A stretch of 64,000 nt of DNA from Lachnospiraceae bacterium. GTDB taxonomy: Bacteria > Bacillota > Clostridia > Lachnospirales > Lachnospiraceae. The position numbers were made by a program, and so were the translations under genes. The stretch is taken from the NCBI GenBank assembly GCA_024690205.1, contig JAILCX010000047.1, positions 25,368 to 89,367 on the forward strand, in the 5' to 3' direction. This document shows, in pieces, positions 52,488-61,700 of this stretch (position 1 is the stretch's first letter; each line of letters opens with the position of its first letter). The notes under the pieces are model-generated. The model made no database searches. It was not told where the DNA came from and saw only the letters and a list, made by a program, of their open reading frames with translations.

Positions 52488-53567
52488 ATGAAGATAAACA
52501 ATTCCCCCGATGATTACGAAAACAAAGATAAAGATCTTTATGAAGATGATCTTTTTGAAGAAGACGGTAAAAAGGTATACGTTATCCGTATTATCATAGT
52601 GGCCTGTGTCATTCTTATCGGGATTGCTGTCATATTTTGCCTTATGTTCTTTAAAAAGCCGAAAGACAAAGCATCTTCTGATCTTCAGGAGAATATAACG
52701 GATTATACCAAAAACGAAGATGCCTTAAGTACACCCGAGCCTTTACCTTCTCCTGAGGAAGAAGAAGCATATGCAACGCCTCTTCCGACACCCGGTGAGG
52801 AAGCTCCTTTGGAATCTTCGGATGAAGAAGATGATAATGCTTTTGCTGTTCATGGCGAGACTATGCAAAAAGGCACCAAGGATTACACCAAGGTTAAGTT
52901 TGACACCAAAAGAAACCTCCAGGAGATGGAAAGTTACTTTGAAGTAAATAATAACGAAGCGATAAGCGACCTTGCACACCTTGACAGATATATAGCGATG
53001 TCTTATTCGCTGACCAAAACCAGTGAAGACAGCTATTATTACGGGGACCTTAATGCATCTGGCAAACCTCACGGTAAGGGAATAGCTGTATATGAAGATA
53101 ATATGTACTATTACGGCGACTGGGTAAACGGAAAACGTGACGGGGCCGGCAAGTGGGTGCATTTTCATATCCATGACGGCGATGATGTAAAAGACAAGCT
53201 CACTTACCATGAATATCAGGGCACCTTTAAGCGTGACCTTCCGAACGGACCGGGTCAGGATCATTACGAATATGATCTTTCAATGCTTAAGGAAAACAAG
53301 AACTACGTGACTAATTATATCTGCGATTTTTCCGACGGATTGATAACCGGTGAGATATACTGCACGACAACGGATAAAAACGGCGGGTATAAAGACTGGG
53401 AAGGAACAGCCGAAAACGGACAGTTTGAGTACATTTCGGCAAGCAGGGATTCAAACCGCAGGGGACCTGTTATGACAAACAGGGAAAACCCCGATGAATA
53501 CATGTGGATAAATGATGCCGAAAACATGGAAATCGGTGTGACATCATACTATTCTGCGTATAAATAA
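52488..53567 (+). CDS. membrane-anchored MORN-repeat protein
   Basis: The 359-residue protein has an acidic cytoplasmic N-terminus, one membrane segment at about 28-53 and a Pro/Glu-rich linker. An outside domain follows with MORN-type repeats from about residue 180 (YYGDLNASGKPHGKG, YYGDWVNGKRDGAGKW, YQGTFKRDLPNGPG). MORN repeats are beta-hairpin modules that bind lipids or proteins. No enzymatic motif is present. GGAGTGAAAG precedes the ATG, and it appears to be a single-gene unit. Confidence 0.75.
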   Translation: MKINNSPDDYENKDKDLYEDDLFEEDGKKVYVIRIIIVACVILIGIAVIFCLMFFKKPKDKASSDLQENITDYTKNEDALSTPEPLPSPEEEEAYATPLPTPGEEAPLESSDEEDDNAFAVHGETMQKGTKDYTKVKFDTKRNLQEMESYFEVNNNEAISDLAHLDRYIAMSYSLTKTSEDSYYYGDLNASGKPHGKGIAVYEDNMYYYGDWVNGKRDGAGKWVHFHIHDGDDVKDKLTYHEYQGTFKRDLPNGPGQDHYEYDLSMLKENKNYVTNYICDFSDGLITGEIYCTTTDKNGGYKDWEGTAENGQFEYISASRDSNRRGPVMTNRENPDEYMWINDAENMEIGVTSYYSAYK

Positions 53568-53635
53568 TAGTGGAATTAAACCCTCTTCAATGCTAAAATA
53601 TTATTTGGTGTAATTATGCTTTGGAGGGTGTAAAT

Positions 53636-54334
53636 ATGGCTTGGTGTCCGAAATGCAAGTATGAATACAGAGAGGGTATCACGGTTTGTGCCGATTGCGG
53701 CTGCGAACTGGTCGAGGACCTCTCTTTAATTTTGGATAAAAAGGAAGAAGAGCCTTTTGTTTACGAGAATATCGATCCTAAATATATCAATCCTGACGAA
53801 GAGTCTTTCGAGTTTGAATATGACGAAGATGAGTCGGAAGAAGATAATGAGCCGGCTGAACCTTACATAAATAAAGAAGAACAGGCAGAGGACAACAAAA
53901 GCAGCGCATGGACGTTACTCATAGTCGGATTTGGCGGTCTTGCCGCGGTCGTTTGCTTTTTCTTAAAGATAATCCCCAACGATATGACGGATTCGGGACG
54001 TTACATGATAAGCGGCGTCATGGGTGTTTTATTCTTTTTGTTCATCATTATGGGCTTTGTGGCACTTCGTAACTCAAGGCTTTTCATGAAAGAGGCATAT
54101 ACCGAAAATAATCTCACGGAAACCATAAAAAAATGGGTCATTGCAAATACGGACAAGCTTTCCGTGGATGAAAAATTAGGGTTTACGGATGAAACCGAAG
54201 AGTTAAGATATTTCGGCAGGATAAAAGAGTTAAAACAGATGGTGAACAATCAGTATATGAATCTTGACAGTTCGTATGTTGACAGGGTCATCGAGGAAGT
54301 ATATCCAGATATTTTTGAGAAAAAGGAATTTTAA
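53636..54334 (+). CDS. zinc-ribbon membrane protein
   Basis: The 232-residue protein starts with a zinc ribbon (CPKC, then CADCGC, residues 4-24). An acidic stretch, two membrane segments (about 87-110 and 123-145) and a helical cytoplasmic tail follow. The function is unknown. ATG 53636 is chosen for the GGAGGG 7 nt in front; an upstream in-frame TTG overlaps that site. It overlaps phoH by one base. The same 14-nt leader occurs before the esterase at 61701. Confidence 0.75.
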   Translation: MAWCPKCKYEYREGITVCADCGCELVEDLSLILDKKEEEPFVYENIDPKYINPDEESFEFEYDEDESEEDNEPAEPYINKEEQAEDNKSSAWTLLIVGFGGLAAVVCFFLKIIPNDMTDSGRYMISGVMGVLFFLFIIMGFVALRNSRLFMKEAYTENNLTETIKKWVIANTDKLSVDEKLGFTDETEELRYFGRIKELKQMVNNQYMNLDSSYVDRVIEEVYPDIFEKKEF

Positions 54335-55344
54335 TGGAAAAGATCTATTCGCTATCGGATCATACTTCAGATGATCTTAAGAATGTTTTCGGACAGTTTG
54401 ACTGCAATATAAAAAAGATCGAAAAAGAATTTAATGTAGATATAGTTCAAAGAGACGGCGGATTAAAGATAACCGGAGATGAAGCGGATGTTGACAGTGC
54501 CATGTCCGTTATCGATGATCTTATAAAACTTTCGGAAAGAGGTAACAACATAGAAGAGCAGCAGATAGATTACGCGATCACATTAAGCGAAGAAGAGGAC
54601 GGATCGATCCTTGATATAGACGAACAGGTCATCTGCCATACCGTATCCGGCAAATCGGTAAAACCAAAGACTATCGGACAGATGAAATATGTCGAAGCGA
54701 TCAAAAAGAATATGATCGTTTTCGGTATCGGACCTGCCGGAACCGGAAAGACTTATCTTGCCATGGCTATGGCCATAACAGCGTTTAAGGCAGGTGAGGT
54801 TGAAAGGATCATACTTACACGTCCTGCTATAGAAGCAGGTGAAAAGCTCGGCTTTTTGCCGGGTGATCTGCAATCAAAGGTAGATCCCTATTTAAGGCCC
54901 TTATATGATGCGCTGTATCAGATCATGGGAGCTGAATCCTTCCTCCGCAATATGGAAAAAGGACTTATTGAAGTAGCGCCTCTTGCATATATGAGAGGAC
55001 GTACGCTTGATAATGCTTATATCATCCTCGATGAAGCCCAGAATACAACCCAGGCTCAGATGAAGATGTTCTTAACGAGGATCGGTTTCGGATCAAAGGT
55101 TATAGTGACCGGCGATTCGACTCAGAAGGATCTTCCAAAGGATGTTCCCTCAGGCCTTGACGTAGCGCAGAAGGTACTTTCTAAAGTCGAAGGTATCGCT
55201 TTTATAAACCTTACGTCAAAGGATGTAGTAAGACACCCTCTCGTTCAAAAGATCGTTAAGGCTTATGAAAACTATGAGCTGAGATCTTCTAAATCTAAAC
55301 AGGAACGTACTTCGGATGGAAGAAACAAAAAGAAAAAATACTAA
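54334..55344 (+). CDS. phoH: PhoH-like ATPase
   Basis: The 336-residue protein has a KH-like N-terminal part (about 20-75), and an ATPase domain with Walker A FGIGPAGTGKTYLA, RPAIEAGEKLGFLPGD and Walker B ILDEAQNTTQAQMKMFLTR. PhoH proteins are linked to RNA metabolism and usually precede ybeY and an HD-domain gene. The next gene here is a degenerate form of that HD protein, and ybeY is absent. Confidence 0.95.
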   Translation: MEKIYSLSDHTSDDLKNVFGQFDCNIKKIEKEFNVDIVQRDGGLKITGDEADVDSAMSVIDDLIKLSERGNNIEEQQIDYAITLSEEEDGSILDIDEQVICHTVSGKSVKPKTIGQMKYVEAIKKNMIVFGIGPAGTGKTYLAMAMAITAFKAGEVERIILTRPAIEAGEKLGFLPGDLQSKVDPYLRPLYDALYQIMGAESFLRNMEKGLIEVAPLAYMRGRTLDNAYIILDEAQNTTQAQMKMFLTRIGFGSKVIVTGDSTQKDLPKDVPSGLDVAQKVLSKVEGIAFINLTSKDVVRHPLVQKIVKAYENYELRSSKSKQERTSDGRNKKKKY

Positions 55345-56509
55345 TATTATATATAACATCATACTTGTTTGTTCGGGGATGCTGATCCCTGCTCTTAGCG
55401 CGTATTTATACGGGAAAAATGCTTCCGAGATCGCCGGGATCGTCATCATCTTTACCGTGATGATCATAGGTGTCATATTTTGTTATGAGCGTCAGAAGCT
55501 TTGCGGCAAACTGCTTTTTGACAACGATGATAATGCATGGCGTTTTTATCTTACATACATCATCGGTATTAACTTAAGTGTTGTGTTTTCACTCATTGCC
55601 GATAACGGACGTCCGTTCCTTGTTGTTTTCGTGATCCTCACAATGGTTTCGGATGAAATCACGGCTTTAGTCGGCGGAACCTCGTTGCTTTTGTTGTGCG
55701 AGCTTGTCGGAAAAGGATCAGGTAACGGCTATCTGATCAGTTACCTTGTACCTGCCGTTATCTCCATTCTTTTATTTTCCGTTATTGATGAAGAATTCAA
55801 GATAGTGATCCCGATGGCAATAAGTCTGTTATCACAGTTTGTCTGTTTGTGTGTTACAGGAGTTTTGTTTGCAAACAAAACCTTCGAACTTGATCTTTTC
55901 CTGATACCTGCAGGCAATGTCCTTATTTGTGCCATTCTCATACTTATCTTCCTAAAGATATTCAGTTTTTCGTTTGTATATAAAAAAGATGACCGCTATA
56001 TGGATATCCTCGATCCTGAGTTTGAACTTTTGGCGAATCTTAAGAATCATTCAAAAGAAGAGTATGATCATTCAATCTATACAGCAGTTCTGTGTTCAAA
56101 ACTTGCGATCAAGATGGGACTTGATGAACAACTTACTAAGGCAATGGGATTCTATCACAGGATAGGACTTTTACGCGGAGAAAACAGCTGGGAAAACACC
56201 GAAGGACTGTTAAGGGAATATGATATTCCCGAAGAGATAACAGATCATCTTAAAGAATATTTTGAACGGGATAACGGCGTAAGATCAAGAGAATGCGCAG
56301 TTCTTGTCATTGCGGAGACCGTTATTTCTTCTGTCGGATATCTCTTTGCCAAAGACAGGGATATTCAGATAAACTACGAAAAACTTATCGATACCATCTT
56401 CCAAAAGAAGATGTCGTCTTTTTCGGATTCGCTTCTTTCGTTCAACGACATAAATATCATGAAAAAGACGCTTTGCGAAGAAAAACTGTTTTATGATTTT
56501 TTGAGATAA
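55316..56509 (+). CDS. degenerate PgpH/YqfF-type HD-domain membrane protein
   Basis: The 397-residue protein has about seven membrane segments (13-225) and a C-terminal HD-like domain (about 240-395). Its position behind phoH and its architecture fit PgpH/YqfF, the cyclic di-AMP phosphodiesterase. However, the large N-terminal outside domain of that family (proteins of about 700 residues) is missing. The metal-binding HD pair in YYHDIG reads FYHRIG (His281-Arg282), the distal HH motif is gone and ADSVEA is AETVIS. It is probably catalytically inactive and may be a sensor or relic. It overlaps phoH by 29 nt. Confidence 0.75.
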   Translation: MEETKRKNTNIIYNIILVCSGMLIPALSAYLYGKNASEIAGIVIIFTVMIIGVIFCYERQKLCGKLLFDNDDNAWRFYLTYIIGINLSVVFSLIADNGRPFLVVFVILTMVSDEITALVGGTSLLLLCELVGKGSGNGYLISYLVPAVISILLFSVIDEEFKIVIPMAISLLSQFVCLCVTGVLFANKTFELDLFLIPAGNVLICAILILIFLKIFSFSFVYKKDDRYMDILDPEFELLANLKNHSKEEYDHSIYTAVLCSKLAIKMGLDEQLTKAMGFYHRIGLLRGENSWENTEGLLREYDIPEEITDHLKEYFERDNGVRSRECAVLVIAETVISSVGYLFAKDRDIQINYEKLIDTIFQKKMSSFSDSLLSFNDINIMKKTLCEEKLFYDFLR

Positions 56510-56515
56510 GACACT

Positions 56516-58129
56516 ATGGCTAAGGGCTCAAGGAGAAATTTTTCATTTATTATATTGATGATCTCATTGATTGTGATCCTTATATCAAGGGTTATCTTAG
56601 TGCGCCTTATCGGGTCAAAGGGCGTTTGCTTTTTTTCCCTTTCAAATGAGTTGTTCTTCCTTATAGCGGGAGCTGCTTCATATGCGATAGAAGAGGCGGC
56701 CTCATCCATGATCGAAAACAGGATGAACCGTCAGCAGATAACAAACGCAAAGAATGTTGCGCTTTATTCAATCGTCTATGCGCTTATAGTCGGTGTTTTG
56801 GCCGGCGTTATCCTTTTGTCGCTGATGAATTCGCTCGTTAACGGTTTTTTCAATCTCCATCTTTCTTATCTTTCGTATTATTTCATAATTCCGGCAATCC
56901 CGATGTTCATATTGACGGGAGCCATAAAGGGATATTTCAAAGGTGTTAACCAGACCGCTGTGATAATGAGATCACAGATCGTATTTGTAGTCGTATATTC
57001 GGTTACGGGACTTATCTTCGGATTTGTCAGCATGAATTACGGCCGGCGTGTATCCGAGCTTTTGAGGAATGAAGAGTTTTCTTATTCATACGGAGCCATG
57101 GGAGCTTCAATAGGATTGCTTCTTGCAAGTTCCGCATGCCTTCTCCATATGCTTGTCGTATATTTCCTTTACAGCCGAAGAACGGTACTTGGAGTAACGA
57201 AAGAGTACTCGAAGGTTGTTGATTCTCCGATGCAGATCATATTCAATCTTGCTGCAACGGCGCTTATTCCTTTTGCGCTCTGGGTTGTTTTTATGCTCCT
57301 TCCAATAATCAACATCGCCCTTTTGTTTAAGACCGGCGCTAAGGATTATTCTCTGGATTTTTCATACGGTGAATATTACGGAAAAACTACATCCATCACG
57401 GGAATAATAGTGCTGCTCATTTCGGTATTCTCTTATGCTTATATCAGAAAAGCCATCGGTGCCGTAAAACGTGAAGAGTACAGAAATGCACGTGAAAAAT
57501 TAAAAGCGATGATACACAGATGCGCTACGCTTTCGTTGTATGCTGCGGCCATGCTGGTCATCCTTGCAGACAACATCCTTGATACGCTTTATGCTTCAAA
57601 CGGTGAGTCAACAGCTCTTTATTTGCAGATTCAGGCTCTTTGCATCTTATTTGCCGTATATGCCGTGATGTTCACAGAAATGATGATAAGCATGCAAAAC
57701 CATGTGTTTGCCCTGGGCATAGCAGCTGTTTCTATGGTTGTTCATCTTATCGTTTCGATAGTATTTGTTTCAACATTCAAGCTTTCGATAATAGGTATCA
57801 TTCTCGGAAACCTCATATTCTTTGGAATGTATGCTTTTATAAGTTTTGTATTCATATCAAGAGCGTTCCAGTATACGCAGGAATGGTTCAGGACTTTTGT
57901 TGTAACGATGATAAGTGCTTTGATAAGCGCCCTTATCGGCATGCTTCTTAACAAGGTTCTTAGTCCTCTTGTCGGAAAAGGTATCTCTTTGGTTATCGTT
58001 CTTATCTCAAGCACACTTCTTTATATTGTGATAATCCTGGCACTTAAGGGATATCAGGAAGAGGAGCTTGAGGAGAGTGCACTCGGCAGAATGGTCCTTG
58101 CAATCGGAAGAGCCGTGAATCTTATTTGA
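56516..58129 (+). CDS. MurJ/SpoVB-like lipid flippase of the MOP superfamily
   Basis: The 537-residue protein is a polytopic membrane protein with about 13-14 segments. It has an N-terminal SRVILVRLIGSKGVCFFSLS stretch and the gating-type helix FFLIAGAASYAIEEAAS. This layout matches polysaccharide or lipid II flippases (SpoVB, MurJ, Wzx). Acidic residues in the second helix and long loops give no further specificity. It starts 6 nt after the HD protein. Confidence 0.78.
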   Translation: MAKGSRRNFSFIILMISLIVILISRVILVRLIGSKGVCFFSLSNELFFLIAGAASYAIEEAASSMIENRMNRQQITNAKNVALYSIVYALIVGVLAGVILLSLMNSLVNGFFNLHLSYLSYYFIIPAIPMFILTGAIKGYFKGVNQTAVIMRSQIVFVVVYSVTGLIFGFVSMNYGRRVSELLRNEEFSYSYGAMGASIGLLLASSACLLHMLVVYFLYSRRTVLGVTKEYSKVVDSPMQIIFNLAATALIPFALWVVFMLLPIINIALLFKTGAKDYSLDFSYGEYYGKTTSITGIIVLLISVFSYAYIRKAIGAVKREEYRNAREKLKAMIHRCATLSLYAAAMLVILADNILDTLYASNGESTALYLQIQALCILFAVYAVMFTEMMISMQNHVFALGIAAVSMVVHLIVSIVFVSTFKLSIIGIILGNLIFFGMYAFISFVFISRAFQYTQEWFRTFVVTMISALISALIGMLLNKVLSPLVGKGISLVIVLISSTLLYIVIILALKGYQEEELEESALGRMVLAIGRAVNLI

Positions 58130-58130
58130 T

Positions 58131-59744
58131 ATGTTAAGGATCAACGAATTAAGATTACCCATAGATCACAGTGAAAAAGCATTATCCGAAAAGATCAAAA
58201 AGATCATTGGGACAGATGATGGTTTTTCTTTCAAAATAGTAAGGCGGTCGCTTGATGCGCGTAAAAAGCCTGATCTTTATTTTTCTTATACGATAGATAT
58301 CTTTTCCGATAAGGAAGATTACCTCATAAAAAAGAGTAAGGGAAAACTTGTTAAGGTTGAGGAAAAGGTTTATTCTTTTCCTTTTTCGGATCTGAGAACG
58401 GAGGATGATAAAAGGCCTGTTGTCATAGGATTCGGGCCGGCCGGCATGTTCTGCGCGTTATATCTTGCAAGGGCGGGATTAAGACCCGTGGTTTTTGAAA
58501 GAGGATCTGATGTTGATAAAAGAAGCCGTGAAGTTGAAGCTTTCTGGAACGGCGGGAAATTAAACCCATCATCAAATGTCCAGTTCGGAGAAGGCGGAGC
58601 AGGTACATTTTCAGACGGAAAGCTAAACACGCTTGTAAAGGATAAATTGGGTCTTGGTAAAGCGGTCCTTAAGGATATGGTTTCCTTTGGTGCGGATGAA
58701 GAGATATTAACAGACAGCAAGCCTCACATCGGAACCGACCTTCTAAAAAAAATTGTTAAGAACTTAAGGAACGAGATAATAAAGCTTGGCGGTGAGGTAC
58801 ACTTTGAATCCTGTGTTGACGGTTTTGTTTTTACTGACGGGGTATTAAGCGCCATTAACGTTAACGGTAACCTGTACGAAACAGAATGTGCGGTGCTTGC
58901 GCCCGGACACAGTGCCAGAGACACATTTAAGCTGCTTTTTGATAAAGGTATCTTCATGGAACCCAAAAGCTTTGCGGTAGGAATAAGGATTTCGCACCCT
59001 GTGTCTTGTATCAACAAATACGTTTACGGAAAAGAAAATGTGCCGAAGCTTGGAAATGCATCATATAAGCTGACACATACCTGTAATGACGGAAGAGGAG
59101 TCTATTCTTTTTGTATGTGCCCGGGTGGATATGTTGTTAATGCTTCATCGGAAGACGGGATGATTGCCGTTAACGGAATGAGCTACTCGGGAAGAAGCTC
59201 CCAAAGGTCTAATTCAGCGATCATCGTAACGGTCGATCCCAAGGATTTTGTGTCAGACGATGATCCTTTAAGCGGAATAGAATTTCAAAGAAAGCTCGAA
59301 AAAAAGGCATTTGAGCTTGGATGCGGAAGCATCGTTGCGGAAAGCTATATAGAGTTTAAAGAAGGACACTTAAACGAAGGACATTTAACTGAAACTGATG
59401 AGGATCTTGGTGATTGTGTGAAGGGAAGTTTTCATCATGGCCCCGTACATGAGGTCTTTCCCGGGTTTATAAAGGATGATCTTGTTGAAGGAATAGAAGC
59501 ATTCGGACGGAGGATAGATGGTTTTTCCGGTCGTGAGGTTTTTGTTTACGGAGTTGAAAGCAGGACATCTTCACCTGTTCGTATCACAAGGAACGAAGAA
59601 CACGTATCAAGCATCGAAGGCCTTTATGTCAGCGGAGAAGGAGCTGGCTATGCAGGCGGCATAATGAGCGCCGCCATGGATGGAATTAAAACAGCTGAAT
59701 GCGTAGCGAAAAACTTTGTTTCACAGGATGCTTACATCTTTTAA
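58131..59744 (+). CDS. NAD(P)/FAD-dependent oxidoreductase (COG2509 type)
   Basis: The 537-residue flavoprotein has an N-terminal 80-residue domain, followed by the FAD-binding VVIGFGPAGMFCALYLAR at about residue 98. SNVQFGEGGAGTFSDGKLNT and GEGAGYAGGIMSAAMDG are diagnostic of the COG2509 group. The substrate is unknown. It starts 1 nt after the flippase. Its last 24 bp overlap the convergent gene on the other strand. Confidence 0.88.
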   Translation: MLRINELRLPIDHSEKALSEKIKKIIGTDDGFSFKIVRRSLDARKKPDLYFSYTIDIFSDKEDYLIKKSKGKLVKVEEKVYSFPFSDLRTEDDKRPVVIGFGPAGMFCALYLARAGLRPVVFERGSDVDKRSREVEAFWNGGKLNPSSNVQFGEGGAGTFSDGKLNTLVKDKLGLGKAVLKDMVSFGADEEILTDSKPHIGTDLLKKIVKNLRNEIIKLGGEVHFESCVDGFVFTDGVLSAINVNGNLYETECAVLAPGHSARDTFKLLFDKGIFMEPKSFAVGIRISHPVSCINKYVYGKENVPKLGNASYKLTHTCNDGRGVYSFCMCPGGYVVNASSEDGMIAVNGMSYSGRSSQRSNSAIIVTVDPKDFVSDDDPLSGIEFQRKLEKKAFELGCGSIVAESYIEFKEGHLNEGHLTETDEDLGDCVKGSFHHGPVHEVFPGFIKDDLVEGIEAFGRRIDGFSGREVFVYGVESRTSSPVRITRNEEHVSSIEGLYVSGEGAGYAGGIMSAAMDGIKTAECVAKNFVSQDAYIF

Positions 59745-60173
59745 CGGTGAAACCCCGTTGTTTTCAAGGTATTCATTTACATCTATCAAGCTACCTTTTC
59801 GTTCGTTAAAAGCAATCATGATCAATGCATCTCTTGGTATTTTTGCATATAATTCTGATAAACCATATAGTTTTAAAGCAGTTTGTGTTTCCTTAAGTGA
59901 GAAATCTGCCGCATAACATAGTTTTAATATGGTGTCTCTTTCTCTTGTGTGTTTTTCGCCTGAGATCAGTTTATATCCCATTTTTTCGGAAATATTTGAC
60001 TCTATAAATATACGCTGCTGAGTCTTACCGTGCAGTTTTATGTGTTCACGCATATATGTTGTGAATGAATTACTTTCTTTAAATAGATCTGAATCATGGT
60101 CAATGAGATATTCCCCGGCATCCTTAAGCTTAGTGTTTTCAAGGATTCCTTCAAGTTCTTTGGTCGTTTTCAT
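59721..60173 (-). CDS. small putative DNA-binding regulator
   Basis: The 150-residue protein has a central part (about 45-100) that looks like a helix-turn-helix. The segment is HGKTQQRIFIESNISEKMGY, then ISGEKHTRERDTILKLCYA, a Cro/XRE-like pattern. I do not recognise a named family. It is divergent from a DUF4143 ATPase, with two long palindromic repeats between them, so it could bind these. Function by context only. Confidence 0.55.
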   Translation of the reverse strand: MKTTKELEGILENTKLKDAGEYLIDHDSDLFKESNSFTTYMREHIKLHGKTQQRIFIESNISEKMGYKLISGEKHTRERDTILKLCYAADFSLKETQTALKLYGLSELYAKIPRDALIMIAFNERKGSLIDVNEYLENNGVSPLKDVSIL

Positions 60174-60254
60174 AATAGCTCCATAATCATTTTTTTATTA
60201 TGATACAGAATAATTATATTATTTATTCTCACCAAATTGGGGTGTATTTTCTTT

Positions 60255-60370
60255 TTTTAGGAAAATGCCAAAACTGGCAAAAATCTAAAATAGAAGATTG
60301 ACATATGTATTAGAATTATGATATATCTATTTTAGAAAAATGCCAAAAGAGGCAAAAATCTAAAATAGAA
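60255..60370. repeat. pair of 41-bp palindromic repeats around a promoter
   Basis: Copies at 60255-60295 and 60330-60370 differ at 3 of 41 positions. Each has outer arms TTTTAG and CTAAAA and inner arms TGCC and GGCA, and both lie in the same orientation, 75 bp apart. A TTGACA box begins 3 nt after the first, and the -10 region ends 3 nt before the second. This looks like a two-site operator. Confidence 0.75.
60298..60327 (+). promoter_or_regulatory. promoter of the DUF4143 ATPase gene
   Basis: TTGACA (60298-60303), 18 bp, TATATC (60322-60327). It lies exactly between the two palindromic repeats, so a bound regulator would block it. Confidence 0.55.
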
Positions 60371-60392
60371 CATGGCGTAATTGGAGATTACC

Positions 60393-61673
60393 ATGGAAAT
60401 AAAAAGAAACAGGTACCTTGAGCGGCTGATAAGCCGAATGAATAATGGTATGATCAAGGTGGTCACGGGGATCAGAAGATGCGGAAAGACGTATCTATTG
60501 TTTCATCTGTTTTACGATCATCTTGTCAGTTCCGGTGTGCCTGAAGAAAATATAATAACTGTTCCTCTGGATGATGATGATTTTGCAAAATACACTGATC
60601 CTGAGAAGCTGTATGAATATATTAAGAGCAGGATAAAGGATCCGGAGCAGGAATACTATGTGTTCATAGACGAGGCTCAATATGCGATCACCAGGGAAGA
60701 GATGAAGAATCCGGATGTACCGATCCGGCTGTATGGTGTCCTGAACGGTCTGCTTAGAAAAGAAAATGTGGACGTCTATGTGACAGGCAGTAATTCCAAA
60801 TTTCTTTCTAGTGACATAATGACTGAGTTCAGAGGGCGCGGTGATGAGGTTCATATTGCTCCGTTATCATTCTCTGAATTTTTACCGGCTTTTGGCGGAG
60901 ATAAGATGGAGGCGTGGAAAAATTATACCAATTATGGTGGAATGCCTCGAATCCTGTTGGAAAAAGATGATCAGGCGAAAAGTGCTTATCTGGACAGATT
61001 GAACAAAGAGATCTATGTCAGAGACATTATGGAAAGGTATGAGATTCGTAATGGCGAGGGTATGGAGGAACTGATGAAGATCCTTGCCTCGGCAATCGGG
61101 TCGCTCACAAACGCGCAAAAGATATCGGATACCTTTAGCAGCAGTGGGATCAAAGGGATTACGATGCCTACGATATCGAATTACCTTGCATACCTTCAGG
61201 AGAGTTTTATTGTACAGAAGGCAGAAAGATATGATCTGAAAGGACGTAAATATATTAGAACCCCTGCCAAGTATTATTATTCTGATATGGGACTTCGGAA
61301 CGCGTTCCTGAATTTCAGACAGTATGAAGAAACACATATAATGGAAAATGTCATATATAATGAACTGATTTATAGAGGCTACAATGTTGATGTAGGAGTA
61401 GTAGAAGCCCGTTCGGAGGATGGCGGCAGAAAACAACTGGAAGTTGATTTCGTGGCAAATCAGGGAAGTAAGAGATATTATATCCAATCAGCTTTTGCGA
61501 TTCCTGATCAGGAAAAGATGGATCACGAGCAAGCCTCGCTTATAAGGATATCAGATTCGTTTAAGAAAATTATAGTGGTTAATTCAAATACACCGGTATG
61601 GAGAAATGATCAGGGAATCCTTGTTATGAATCTGTACGATTTTCTTCTTAATGAGGAGAGCCTTGACATGTAA
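60393..61673 (+). CDS. AAA ATPase with DUF4143 C-terminal domain
   Basis: The 426-residue protein has an AAA-type domain with Walker A GIRRCGKT (26-33), Walker B VFIDEAQ, and the sensor VTGSNSKFLSSDI. A winged-helix and DUF4143 part follows with a degenerate PD-(D/E)XK-like EVDFVANQGS...YYIQSA. This large prokaryotic family is patchily distributed and often in accessory DNA; its function is unsettled. ATG 60393 follows TTGGAGA. Leucine CTG and arginine CGG are more common here than in the surrounding genes, which suggests transfer. Confidence 0.9.
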   Translation: MEIKRNRYLERLISRMNNGMIKVVTGIRRCGKTYLLFHLFYDHLVSSGVPEENIITVPLDDDDFAKYTDPEKLYEYIKSRIKDPEQEYYVFIDEAQYAITREEMKNPDVPIRLYGVLNGLLRKENVDVYVTGSNSKFLSSDIMTEFRGRGDEVHIAPLSFSEFLPAFGGDKMEAWKNYTNYGGMPRILLEKDDQAKSAYLDRLNKEIYVRDIMERYEIRNGEGMEELMKILASAIGSLTNAQKISDTFSSSGIKGITMPTISNYLAYLQESFIVQKAERYDLKGRKYIRTPAKYYYSDMGLRNAFLNFRQYEETHIMENVIYNELIYRGYNVDVGVVEARSEDGGRKQLEVDFVANQGSKRYYIQSAFAIPDQEKMDHEQASLIRISDSFKKIIVVNSNTPVWRNDQGILVMNLYDFLLNEESLDM

Positions 61674-61700
61674 AATTTCATTGCTTTGGAGGGTGACAAT

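Noticed and set aside
60255..60370. Minimal CRISPR-like array (two 41-bp repeats with a 34-bp spacer)
   Set aside because: Only two repeats, the spacer is a promoter, the repeats are nested palindromes, and no cas genes are near.
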